The translations under genes were made by a program, and so were the position numbers. The notes beneath the pieces are model-generated. The model was not told the DNA's origin and ran no database searches. It saw only the letters and a program-made list of their open reading frames with translations. This document shows positions 27,328 through 35,627 of a stretch of DNA of 64,000 nt, in pieces (the stretch's first letter is position 1; every line of letters begins with the position of its first letter). Source of the DNA: Myxococcota bacterium (lineage in GTDB: Bacteria; Myxococcota_A; UBA9160; SMWR01). The stretch is from assembly GCA_022447545.1 (NCBI GenBank), contig JAKVBI010000004.1, positions 1 to 64,000 of the forward strand, in the 5' to 3' direction.

Positions 27328-28452
27328 ATGGGACGTTTCAGCAGGGAAGAGATCGAAGGAGCCTTTCGGACCTACCAGGTGCAGGGCCGCGACGCGGCGC
27401 GGTCAGGAGACTGGGCGCGCTGGGGGCAGATGTTCACCGAGGACTGTACCTACATTGAGCATCAGGTAGGCAGTTGGGGTGGGCGAGAAGCCGCCGTGCG
27501 AGAAATGGCTGCTCTGATGCACCAAACCGAGGGGACCCCGTGGGTCTGGGTCAACCAGTATCCCGTCAAATCCTACATCATCGACGAAGATCGCGGCTGG
27601 GTGTGGTCTCAGATCTGGAACCGCATGGAGGACCCGGGCAACGGTAAGGTCTTCCAGGAAAACTGTCTGACCATGCTCCGCTACGACGGCGATGGCCTCT
27701 TCAACTACGAAGAAGACCTCTACAACCCCCACGCCTACGTCAAGATGGTTGAGGACTGGGTGGTCGAACGAGAGACATGCCAAACCGAGGGCGATGAGGT
27801 TCGCCGTGCAGCTCGTGCAGAGGCTGCGCGTTCTTTCGCGGACCTGGAGATGGGAGCTCCCAGACCCGCTCCCGCCCTGGCGACACAATACGCCGCAGCG
27901 CGCGCCGAAGCTCAGCCCCGAGGGCGCTTCCCGCGTCAAGAAATCGCCGAAGCCTTCGACCATTACCGCAAACAACTGGCCCTTTCTGGAAAGACCACTG
28001 ACTGGAACCACTGGGGAGCCACCCTCACACGAGACGCAACATGGATCGATTGCGCGTTGGGACACCTGGGCAAGCGGGAGTCCATGATCCGGTGCGTGGA
28101 GGATCGACTTCACCGCGTCGACGACGACGAACCCTGGGTACAGCTTTGCCGCTTCCCTGTTGCCGAATACATCATCGATGAGGCCGCCGAGAGTGTCTGG
28201 GCGTTCTTCTGGGCCCGCTTCCGCGATCCGGGTGACGGCTCACGCCACGAGTCCAAAGTGTTTGCCGAACTGCGCTACGCGGGCGAAGGGCTGTTCAAGC
28301 AGGTCGAAACGCTCTACAACCCGAACCACTTCACTCGCGCCCTCGAATCCTGGAAACAAGCCAAAGCCCTCTACGACACGCGTCGCGAGCGCAGAGCGAA
28401 GCGCCTCGCCGAACGCGAAGCCAAAGCACGCGCCCTGACTCCCGACGACTGA
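27328..28452 (+). CDS. Tandem SnoaL-like double-domain protein
   Basis: 374 residues made of two related NTF2-fold units joined by an Ala/Pro-rich linker (about 165-205). The first starts GRFSREEIEGAFRTYQ and the second GRFPRQEIAEAFDHYR; both continue with a W-x-x-WG-x-x-x-T motif and end with ..LYNP.... Internal duplication is therefore visible. The C-terminus is a charged helix. Role unknown; SnoaL folds often bind polyketides or steroids. The start lacks a good ribosome site. Confidence 0.78.
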   Translation: MGRFSREEIEGAFRTYQVQGRDAARSGDWARWGQMFTEDCTYIEHQVGSWGGREAAVREMAALMHQTEGTPWVWVNQYPVKSYIIDEDRGWVWSQIWNRMEDPGNGKVFQENCLTMLRYDGDGLFNYEEDLYNPHAYVKMVEDWVVERETCQTEGDEVRRAARAEAARSFADLEMGAPRPAPALATQYAAARAEAQPRGRFPRQEIAEAFDHYRKQLALSGKTTDWNHWGATLTRDATWIDCALGHLGKRESMIRCVEDRLHRVDDDEPWVQLCRFPVAEYIIDEAAESVWAFFWARFRDPGDGSRHESKVFAELRYAGEGLFKQVETLYNPNHFTRALESWKQAKALYDTRRERRAKRLAEREAKARALTPDD

Positions 28453-28483
28453 AGGCCAAAACCGCGACGAAGACGGCAAGCGA

Positions 28484-28519
28484 GCCATCCCCGCCCCCCC
28501 AACCCGGGACGAGGATGGC
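28484..28519. terminator. Hairpin between convergent genes
   Basis: GCCATCC (28484-28490) pairs perfectly with GGATGGC (28513-28519) around a C-rich 22-nt loop, between the double SnoaL gene and the convergent PEP-CTERM gene. Confidence 0.45.
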
Positions 28520-28527
28520 CCTTGGAT

Positions 28528-29439
28528 TCATGCGCGTGAGCGCCGTTTGTCCTTCCGGCGAGAAAAGGTGAGGACCGCCAAACCCGACGCCAGGAGTAGA
28601 CCGGCGCTGGGCTCCGGTATGGCGGAGGGGGAGAGCATGGCCGCAGGGAACTGCGCCGTACCATTCACATTGATGTGGCCAGGCCCGAAACTCATGGGGC
28701 GACCCGCAGTGAAGCTGTTCTCGGAGTCATAACCAGGCATCAGGTAACTCGAAAGCCCGGAAATGGCATCGCCTTCGACGTAAGCACTACTAGCCGTGTG
28801 GTTGTGGATCGCATAGCTGTAGTCCCAGGCACCTTCGGGGTTTCCCACATCCTGAGGCGATGCAGTGCTCGTGAAGGTGAACAGCGGCCCATATTCATCC
28901 GAAAAGACGCTGGCGAGTGTGACCTGATCCGAATCCCCGTCTCCGTCGTACGAAGCCAAAGACAACAGATCGGTGACCAGGTCCAGAGTCACCCAGCCGT
29001 AGTAATGGTACGAGGTCGGAAAAGTCTGCGTTCCCCGGTCCGGAGCAACGGCTCCCTGATCGATCCAGTCGACGGGCCCCTGGTTGACGGGGCATGAATA
29101 CCAGGACCCCGGCAGCGTCGCAGAACGAGACCCGTTGGATGGCACATTCGTGACCCGAAAGTTCACCGCCCTCCAGTCAATCGTATAGAGGTTTTCCATG
29201 TTCTCATTTGACAACGTGTACTTGATCGTTTGCGTGAAGCCGGAACTGGTGCAGTCCGACCGCGCATTCGCAGCAGCCGCACCATTGGCATTGGGATCGA
29301 CCCAATTATTTAGGGTCACCGCCGAAACCGGTTCAATGGCCGAAATGAGGGCGGCTGAAATCCCCCATGAGACAGCACAGACGGCCCGTCTCGAGAACCT
29401 TCGAGTTCGCATTCGAGTGGTAAGACCTGAAGCATCCAT
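28528..29439 (-). CDS. PEP-CTERM sorted exported protein
   Basis: 303 residues: a signal peptide (AVCAVSWGISAALISAIEPVSA), a beta-rich body of unknown function, and a C-terminal PEP-CTERM tail (AIPEPSAGLLLASGLAVLTFSRRK: PEP motif, transmembrane stretch, basic end). Such proteins are processed by an exosortase and usually go to the surface or an extracellular matrix. No exosortase gene is in the window. The ATG has AAGGAG upstream, which fixes the start. Confidence 0.82.
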   Translation of the reverse strand: MDASGLTTRMRTRRFSRRAVCAVSWGISAALISAIEPVSAVTLNNWVDPNANGAAAANARSDCTSSGFTQTIKYTLSNENMENLYTIDWRAVNFRVTNVPSNGSRSATLPGSWYSCPVNQGPVDWIDQGAVAPDRGTQTFPTSYHYYGWVTLDLVTDLLSLASYDGDGDSDQVTLASVFSDEYGPLFTFTSTASPQDVGNPEGAWDYSYAIHNHTASSAYVEGDAISGLSSYLMPGYDSENSFTAGRPMSFGPGHINVNGTAQFPAAMLSPSAIPEPSAGLLLASGLAVLTFSRRKDKRRSRA

Positions 29440-29900
29440 GAGTTCTCCTTCCCCGGGGGCCGCGACCACTGGAACCTCCAGGGAGAGCGCCGCCCCATGA
29501 GACGAAGCTACGGGTCGTATCCGGTCATGACCTCAATGGACTCTCAGCATTTCCTCAGCAATCACCTCGGGACGACCTGGGAAGCCTCCCGAGGGCTGCT
29601 TGAGCGAACCGGGACGCTCTGAGCCCCTCACATACCGCAGGAAGCATTCCATCGAACCCTGCGAAGGCGTGAAGGCCTCATGCCCGATGCCTGGGCCTTG
29701 TCGCCGCCCGCCCCCGCAGCAAAGGCCCCCAGCGGGTCTCAGGTTCCAGGCGTTCGGCTACCTTCGGTACTCTAAAACCTTCACTCCCTATGACATGATC
29801 TCTAAACGCCCGAAAGGCTGGGACCAAGAAATCAATGGTCAGGTGCGAGAGCACCCACCCAGGTACGGCGCGCACCCGTTGGCAGTCGCGGAGGACCGAA
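29440..29900. other. Divergent intergenic region, 461 bp
   Basis: Lies between the PEP-CTERM gene and the P450 gene, which diverge. Open frames here have no recognisable protein character. It should hold both promoters; I see no convincing operator, riboswitch or RNA gene. Confidence 0.4.
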
Positions 29901-31136
29901 ATGGCAGCAGACCACGAGTTTCCGCCGATCACTTTCGAAGAACCCTTGAAAGTCGCATCTGCTTCCTTCCACGCGAGGAAGTGGGAGCACTACCGCTGGA
30001 TGCTGGAAGAAAGACCGTTCTGTCGAGTCAAGTTCAGCGTCATGGAAGTTCTTTACGTCGCTCGCTACCAGGACTGCGTCGACGTCTCCAAAGACCCGCG
30101 CTTCGTCCGCAACCGACAAAACGCCGGGGCCAAACGAAAGCTCCCGGTTCCCATCCCGAAATCCATCGCCCCGATGGTCGAGAGCATGATCTACGAAGAC
30201 GGCGACGCCCACCGAAGATTGCGCAATCTCGTCAATCGGGGCTTTCGACCCCACGCGGTCGAGAAGCTCGGCGACCGGATCGAAGAACTGACCCACCAAC
30301 TGCTGGATGCCGTCGAACAAACGGGCCAAATGGATCTGCTTTCGGCCTACGCACAACCCATCCCCTCGACGATCATCGGCGAGGTCGTGGGGGTGCAAAA
30401 ACAGGAAATGCAGCACTTCCAATCTGCCGTCCGGGTTCTGACCGACGGATTCTCAGGCTGGTCGCTCGCACGAACCCTGCTCTGGGACATGCGCAGATCT
30501 GCCCGCTTCATCCGCGAAGTCATCTCGAAGAAGCGAATGAAACCCGCCGACGACATCATGACCAACCTCCTCAGCGAGGGCGACGATGGGGACCGTCTCT
30601 CGGACGACGAAATGCTGAGCATGGTCTTCCTGTTGATCGTCGCGGGTCACGAAACAACGCTTCACCTGATCAACAACGGGGTGCTCACACTCTTCCAGCA
30701 CCCCCAGCAACTCGAACGACTTCGCGCAGAGCCCGCATTGATCGATTCAGCCGTCGAGGAGATGCTGCGTTTCTGCAGCCCCGTCCACGGATCGAAACCG
30801 GCCGTAGCAGTCGAAGACGTCCTCTGGAACGGTTTCAAGATCGAGAAAGGAACCAATTTGATACCGAACTGGGCCTCGGCGAACCGCGACCCCCGGGTCT
30901 TTCCCAACCCAGATGTTTTCGACATAGGCCGTAGCCCCAATCACCACGTCGCCTTTGCTCACGGCGCCCACTTCTGCCTCGGGGCTCAGCTCGCTCGACT
31001 CGAGACAAAGATTGCGATCCGCACCCTGCTCGAGCGATTCCCGAACCTGAGACTCGGCATCGAACCCGATGAAGTCGACCTGGAAAAAACTCCTTTCTGG
31101 CACCGCCACAGGGGCTACCCAGTCATCCTTTCCTGA
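29901..31136 (+). CDS. Cytochrome P450
   Basis: 411 residues. Signatures: I-helix VAGHETTLHL, K-helix EEMLRF, and the heme loop FAHGAHFCLGAQLARLE with the axial Cys. Soluble, class I type. The ATG at 29901 has GGAGGAC upstream and gives the normal length; the open frame starts earlier. It is followed after 174 bp by the DUF35/thiolase pair on the same strand, so it may serve the same pathway. It differs clearly from the P450 at 8116-9372. Confidence 0.9.
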   Translation: MAADHEFPPITFEEPLKVASASFHARKWEHYRWMLEERPFCRVKFSVMEVLYVARYQDCVDVSKDPRFVRNRQNAGAKRKLPVPIPKSIAPMVESMIYEDGDAHRRLRNLVNRGFRPHAVEKLGDRIEELTHQLLDAVEQTGQMDLLSAYAQPIPSTIIGEVVGVQKQEMQHFQSAVRVLTDGFSGWSLARTLLWDMRRSARFIREVISKKRMKPADDIMTNLLSEGDDGDRLSDDEMLSMVFLLIVAGHETTLHLINNGVLTLFQHPQQLERLRAEPALIDSAVEEMLRFCSPVHGSKPAVAVEDVLWNGFKIEKGTNLIPNWASANRDPRVFPNPDVFDIGRSPNHHVAFAHGAHFCLGAQLARLETKIAIRTLLERFPNLRLGIEPDEVDLEKTPFWHRHRGYPVILS

Positions 31137-31310
31137 TTCAGCTCCAGGAATACTTCCCTCGTGCACCGCAGCCCCGGTAGAATCACCAACGGCAGCGCGC
31201 CGGAGTACCAGAGAAAATCAGCCCCATCTTTCTCCGAACATCCCGCTGGCTGCCAGCGAAGTGCCGGGCATCGAATTGAACGGGGCCCGAAACCCAAAGG
31301 GAGAGCCGTC

Positions 31311-31742
31311 ATGAGCGATCTGGTGCGCCAACCCATTCCGGTGCCCGACGAGCAATCGGCTGCCTTCTGGTCTGCGGCTGCGGATCACGTGCTGGCTCTG
31401 GCCCGATGCACCCACTGTGGAACCCGGGTGCACCCAGCCGGAGTGGTCTGCGCGCAATGCCTGCATCCCGAACCGAGTTTTGAGTTCACCCCCGTGGATG
31501 GTCGTGGGACCGTACGCTCGTGGGTCGTCATTCGAGACTCCTTCCTCCCTGGATTTCGCGACGAGGTTCCCTTCGTCCTGGTGGATGTGGAACTCGATGT
31601 ACAGTCGGACCTTCGGATGATCGGGCGACTCCTCGATGGACCCGACGCAGCCCTGTCACAAGGGGATCGTGTCGTAACGGTTTTTGAAGACATCGCCCCC
31701 GGGGTCGCAGTACCGGGTTTCGCGTTGGAAGCGCGAACATGA
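31311..31742 (+). CDS. DUF35 Zn-ribbon/OB-fold protein
   Basis: 143 residues. Four Zn-ribbon cysteines in CTHCGTRVHPAGVVCAQC, then an OB-fold (GRGTVRSWVVIRDSF ... VPFVLVDVEL). DUF35 proteins bind acyl-CoA substrates and pair with thiolase-like or MaoC-like partners; in cholesterol catabolism ChsH2 and its Ltp2 partner are the model. GGGAGAG precedes the ATG. The stop overlaps the next start (ATGA), so the pair is translationally coupled. Confidence 0.87.
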   Translation: MSDLVRQPIPVPDEQSAAFWSAAADHVLALARCTHCGTRVHPAGVVCAQCLHPEPSFEFTPVDGRGTVRSWVVIRDSFLPGFRDEVPFVLVDVELDVQSDLRMIGRLLDGPDAALSQGDRVVTVFEDIAPGVAVPGFALEART

Positions 31743-32938
31743 GTGGAAGCTTCACGGCACGGTGCGAGGTGGCGGTAGTAGGCTATGCGCACAGCGTCAT
31801 TCAAAGAAACGCACCCAGGACATTGGGCGCCATTGCACTCGAGACCGCGCTGAGCGCAATTGCCGATGCAGGACTCACCCGGGAGCAGATCGATGGCTTC
31901 ACGACGGGCTCGCTACTCCCCTCTGCAGGCGGCCATGCCAGCGTCGACGGCGTTTCGATCGTCACATCCAACTGGTTGGCCGAAAAGCTGGGACTGAATC
32001 CTCGCTTTGCCGCCGGTTTCCAGGGGTTTGGCCAGCTCGCGGGCGGAGTGATGCTGGCGGTGAACGCAGTCGCCACAGGAGCAGCTGACTACGTGGTCTT
32101 TCACCGGGCGCTCCACAACCCTCGTGGGGTCCGGTATCACGTGAACCCAATGACCGAGGCTCGTGGTTCGAGCCAATGGACAGCTCCCCAGGGTTACTTT
32201 GGCCCACTGGCGATGATCGGCCTTCCCTACAACGAATACCTCCAGCGCTACGGCGCGTCACGCGAGGCAATGGCCGAGGTGCTGGTAGAGGCCAGAGCCA
32301 ATGGGGCGCGGATTCCATGGTCGTACTGGCACAACCAACCCATCACGGCCCAGGATTATCTCGACGCGCGAGTGATCGTGGACCCCATCTGCATGCTGGA
32401 TTGCGACATCCCTGTCGATGGTGTTGCCGCATTTGTATTGACCCGAGCGGACCGAGCCCGAGACCTTCCGAACAAGCCCGTGTATGTCGCAGGTTATGCC
32501 CAGGGATCGGTTCGCCGTCCCCGACTCCCAGTTCATTGGCCGCTTGACGACATCATGGAAGCGGGATTCGACGTCGCGCGGCGGCTCGAGGATTCGTCGG
32601 GTCTATCCCTGCAGAACGTCGACCTACCTCAGTTGTACGACGGGTTCTCACCCTTCATCTACTTCTGGCTCGAATCGCTGGGATTCTGCAAGGTCGGCGA
32701 GGCCCATGAATTCGTTCAGGACGGTGGAATCCGCACCGAAGGGGGTCTGCCGGTGCTCTCGGGAGGTGGAGCACTGGGCAATGGCCGAATGCACGGAGTC
32801 CCACAGATGCTCGAGTGTTATCTACAGCTCTCGGGAAGAGCGGGAGAACGCCAGATCTCATCAGCGACGCTGGGGCTTGCCTGCCATTCCTCGCCGCATT
32901 ACGGCGGTGCGGTGCTCTATTCGTCTGAACCGCTTTGA
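31739..32938 (+). CDS. Thiolase-fold lipid-transfer protein (Ltp2-like)
   Basis: 399 residues of the non-specific lipid-transfer/SCP-x thiolase type. The usual nucleophilic Cys region reads FQGFGQLAGG, without Cys, as in Ltp2-type retro-aldolases that cleave steroid side chains. Conserved tyrosines in PQLYDGFSPF and SSPHYGGAVLY lie where Ltp2 has its catalytic ones, as far as I recall. With the coupled DUF35 gene this suggests a two-subunit acyl-CoA aldolase; that is inference. Confidence 0.75.
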   Translation: MSGSFTARCEVAVVGYAHSVIQRNAPRTLGAIALETALSAIADAGLTREQIDGFTTGSLLPSAGGHASVDGVSIVTSNWLAEKLGLNPRFAAGFQGFGQLAGGVMLAVNAVATGAADYVVFHRALHNPRGVRYHVNPMTEARGSSQWTAPQGYFGPLAMIGLPYNEYLQRYGASREAMAEVLVEARANGARIPWSYWHNQPITAQDYLDARVIVDPICMLDCDIPVDGVAAFVLTRADRARDLPNKPVYVAGYAQGSVRRPRLPVHWPLDDIMEAGFDVARRLEDSSGLSLQNVDLPQLYDGFSPFIYFWLESLGFCKVGEAHEFVQDGGIRTEGGLPVLSGGGALGNGRMHGVPQMLECYLQLSGRAGERQISSATLGLACHSSPHYGGAVLYSSEPL

Positions 32939-33035
32939 CCCATTCGCCTTCGTAACAAAACGCCTAAGCATTTCACGAGAGCCAACACCAGACCAGGCAA
33001 GCATCAATGCGAAGCCCACGGATGGAGGACCCCGG

Positions 33036-34199
33036 ATGACAACGACCTCTGCTAAACGCGAAGTGATCGACTCGGATGGACATGTCGTCGAGCCCGATGT
33101 GGTCTGGAAAGAATATTCCGAACCCGCGTACCGTGAACAACTCGACAAGCCGGGCGGCGGTGTCCAACAGCTCGGAATGAGACAGGCCTACCCGGATGCC
33201 CATCACGGCAACTTTCTCGATCAGGGCACAAAGGACGAGAGCAAGACGTGGTCTGAAGGTCTCGAAAATGCTGAGAGTTGGGACGAGGAATCCCGTACGA
33301 AGATGATGCGCCCCGGTGGCCACGACCCTCATGCCCGACTGCTGGACATGGACACGGATGGAATCGACATCGCCGTCCTCTACCCCACTTCGATGCTCAC
33401 CTGGGTCGACGATGCGAAACTTTTCGGTGCCGCCTGCCGGGCCTACAACAATTGGTTGCGCGACTACTGCAACGCGGATCCCAACCGTCTCTACGGTGTA
33501 AGCCTAGTTCCCCTCCAAGACGTCGACGCCGCCATCACCGAGATGCGGCGCGGTGCGGAGCAGTTGAACTTCAAGGCCGCCATGATTCGTCCCGCTCCCT
33601 ACATCAGGGGCGAGAAGTTGAACCACCCGGACTACGACCCCTTCTGGCGCGCAGCCGCCGAACTCGGTTGCCCCATTGGAATCCACCCCTCCCCTCACGG
33701 CGACATGCCGAATGCATGCCAACTCCTCGGCCTGGCCGAGGGCACCACCAATCCCATGTCAGGCATTGCGCTTCGCCAGGGCCTCACCAACGCAATCGAT
33801 TTACAGATGGCGGTGGCCTACTTCGTTCTCGGAGGCATCTGCGAACGACACCCCAACCTGAAAGTTGCATTTCTCGAGGGTACCGGCGGTTGGATTGCTC
33901 CCATGCTCGAGCGATTCGACCACCAATTCGAAATCTTTGGAAGTCCGGACCAGAAAACGCTACCGAGCGAACTATTCAACCGACAATGCGTGATCAGCTT
34001 CGACCCGGATGAAACCGCACTGGCTTTCACTGCCGAACAGATTGGAGCCGACCGTATCCTCTGGGCTTCTGACTACCCACACCCCGACGCCAAGATCCCT
34101 GGGGTCGTAGAGGAGCTCGAAGCGGCCGTCGCCCCCCTACCCTCGGACGCACAGACCGAGATTTTGGGCGCATCAGCCAGGCGCTTCTATCAACTCTGA
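33036..34199 (+). CDS. Amidohydrolase-family metal-dependent hydrolase
   Basis: 387 residues, same superfamily as the protein at 1316-2503 but clearly diverged. VIDSDGHVVEP opens the barrel, PIGIHPSPHGDM is the mid-barrel His site and WASDYPHPDAK carries the late Asp. Usually decarboxylases or hydrolases of catabolic intermediates. GGAGG lies before the ATG. It is 97 bp after the thiolase-like gene and may belong to the same transcript. Confidence 0.85.
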   Translation: MTTTSAKREVIDSDGHVVEPDVVWKEYSEPAYREQLDKPGGGVQQLGMRQAYPDAHHGNFLDQGTKDESKTWSEGLENAESWDEESRTKMMRPGGHDPHARLLDMDTDGIDIAVLYPTSMLTWVDDAKLFGAACRAYNNWLRDYCNADPNRLYGVSLVPLQDVDAAITEMRRGAEQLNFKAAMIRPAPYIRGEKLNHPDYDPFWRAAAELGCPIGIHPSPHGDMPNACQLLGLAEGTTNPMSGIALRQGLTNAIDLQMAVAYFVLGGICERHPNLKVAFLEGTGGWIAPMLERFDHQFEIFGSPDQKTLPSELFNRQCVISFDPDETALAFTAEQIGADRILWASDYPHPDAKIPGVVEELEAAVAPLPSDAQTEILGASARRFYQL

Positions 34200-34219
34200 A
34201 CGCGATGCGGCGCACCCGA

Positions 34220-34248
34220 TGATCGACACTTGATATGCGTATCGATCA
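34220..34248. terminator. Hairpin between convergent genes
   Basis: TGATCGA (34220-34226) and TCGATCA (34242-34248) form a perfect 7-bp stem with a 15-nt loop, at the meeting point of the amidohydrolase and glucosaminidase genes. It just overlaps the end of the latter. Confidence 0.45.
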
Positions 34249-35106
34249 CGCGGGGGACTTAGAATCTTCACCTGTTTCCGCCGTACGCGCACGCTGGTCT
34301 CGACAAGTACTATCGGTTCCTTTCGGCTCATCGAAGGACTTCAGGCGGTTGTAACGAATCATCGACTGCAGGGTCTTCACATACTCGACTCCACGCGCCG
34401 AGTACTTCTCCAAGCCTTCCGCGGTCGCGAGGCCGCTCGGAACCACCCCCTGGCTACGCTCGTTGGAACGAATCGTCCGAAACGAGGCATAGGCAGCATT
34501 TGTATTGAGGTTGGAAATAAACGCGGCAACCGACTGACGAGCACCCGCGAAATGTCGAACTTCATAGCTTGCACCATCGGGCCGTTCGAGGGGAACGATC
34601 CCGCAGCCCTTCCGGAAGCACCAATGCCCAAAATAGTTGTTGCCTTCCCTCGCAAAACGGGATGTCCCCCACGCCGATTCGTTCGCGGCCTGAGCAAGGG
34701 CCAGGGAGATCGGAACTTGATCGACGTGCAACAGCAAGGCCTCCAGAAGCTCGGCATCCAAACCTTCGGACCGAACCTTATACTTCGATGCCAGCTCGCC
34801 CATCAACCGCCGGTCAGATTCATCGATTGACCCGCCCTGAGATTGACTCTCGTGAATTCGCATGAGGCGCGCACGTTCTTTGGCAACGAGAGCATTCTCG
34901 GTTTCCAACAGCGGTGCCATATAACAAAAGAACGCTAGTTTGCGTTCTTTTGTATTCTTCATGGAAGCAAAATCCGGAGGTCGCTCTGAATTCACAGCTG
35001 CGCCCTGGGCCCCATAGCAGAGAACAAACAGGAACAAGCAGGATGTCCGCAGATAACGCTGCAGACCTGCCGTCGCGGCTCGACGGTGCTCCGTTCGAAA
35101 AACCAT
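34246..35106 (-). CDS. Bax-like glucosaminidase
   Basis: 286 residues: signal peptide (TSCLFLFVLCYGAQG), then a helical segment and a glucosaminidase domain with SLALAQAANESAWGTSRF (catalytic Glu in NESAWG), NYFGHWCF and YASFRTIRSNERSQG. This matches the E. coli Bax group of periplasmic peptidoglycan hydrolases. The early coding region holds a perfect 12-bp inverted repeat. Function: cell-wall remodelling, by family. Confidence 0.85.
   Translation of the reverse strand: MVFRTEHRRAATAGLQRYLRTSCLFLFVLCYGAQGAAVNSERPPDFASMKNTKERKLAFFCYMAPLLETENALVAKERARLMRIHESQSQGGSIDESDRRLMGELASKYKVRSEGLDAELLEALLLHVDQVPISLALAQAANESAWGTSRFAREGNNYFGHWCFRKGCGIVPLERPDGASYEVRHFAGARQSVAAFISNLNTNAAYASFRTIRSNERSQGVVPSGLATAEGLEKYSARGVEYVKTLQSMIRYNRLKSFDEPKGTDSTCRDQRARTAETGEDSKSPA
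34924..34953. repeat. Perfect 12-bp inverted repeat inside a coding region
   Basis: ACAAAAGAACGC (34924-34935) and GCGTTCTTTTGT (34942-34953) with a 6-nt spacer, about 50 codons into the Bax-like gene. It would form a stable hairpin in the mRNA. Confidence 0.9.
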
Positions 35107-35360
35107 TTCCTTCGACCTCCGACCTCAAACAACGAGCTACCTCCTATCGGGCCGGAACACAGATTCGTTAAACAAATTCAACAGATCCCACGATCCCGAT
35201 TTACGAGTTCGACAGATCGTTGAGTTCAGTGGGACCGCTTCGTCCACCCGTCGTTACGCCGATTGACGCACATCAAGGGATTCCAATCCGCAACCATCTT
35301 GCGCATTCGCGAACTCTAGAAAACCAAAAAAAATGCGAACTCTCGACAAAATCCAGGCAC

Positions 35361-35389
35361 TAAAAAAACACCCACGGACCAGACGGTGT
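35361..35389 (-). terminator. Intrinsic terminator of the photolyase operon
   Basis: On the minus strand ACACC, a 12-nt loop and GGTGT are followed by a run of seven T. It lies about 240 bp after the DUF523/DUF1722 stop and ends the light-response transcript before the Bax-like gene. Confidence 0.6.
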
Positions 35390-35429
35390 ATTTCTGCAGC
35401 AACTCACCGGCAACTGCGGATCCCCTATC

Positions 35430-35470
35430 TTCAAGTCGGAGGCGGTCTCCACTTGGAAGCCTCCGTTTTC
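35430..35470 (+). promoter_or_regulatory. Two mutually exclusive hairpins
   Basis: Form one pairs CAAGT with ACTTG and GGAG with CTCC (one bulge, loop GCGGT, span 35432-35455). Form two pairs CGGAGGC (35437-35443) with GCCTCCG (35459-35465) and is followed by TTTTC. The arms overlap, so only one can form at a time, as in attenuators. No plus-strand gene follows closely. Confidence 0.35.
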
Positions 35471-35627
35471 ATTCGGCACAGCCCGCCGCAGCGAGCTCTC
35501 ATTCAAGCCGACGTGCCGAATGACCTTTCTTGCCCGACCCGGGGCTACCCCGAGGGCTAAAAACCAGGACACACTCAGCGAACCCGTCTCAAACCCAAAA
35601 CATCTAAACAGCCCGAGCCCTGTGACG

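Larger units (their letters stand above)
35107..35627. other. Intergenic region, 521 bp, with hairpins
   Basis: Lies upstream of the Bax-like gene and downstream of the DUF523/DUF1722 gene, both on the minus strand. It is richer in A runs than its surroundings. It contains a minus-strand terminator and a second hairpin pair, listed separately. I see no credible gene in it. Confidence 0.5.

Noticed and set aside
29600-30934. 444-codon plus-strand frame
   Set aside because: Overlaps the P450 gene in another frame. Arg/Pro-rich without motifs.
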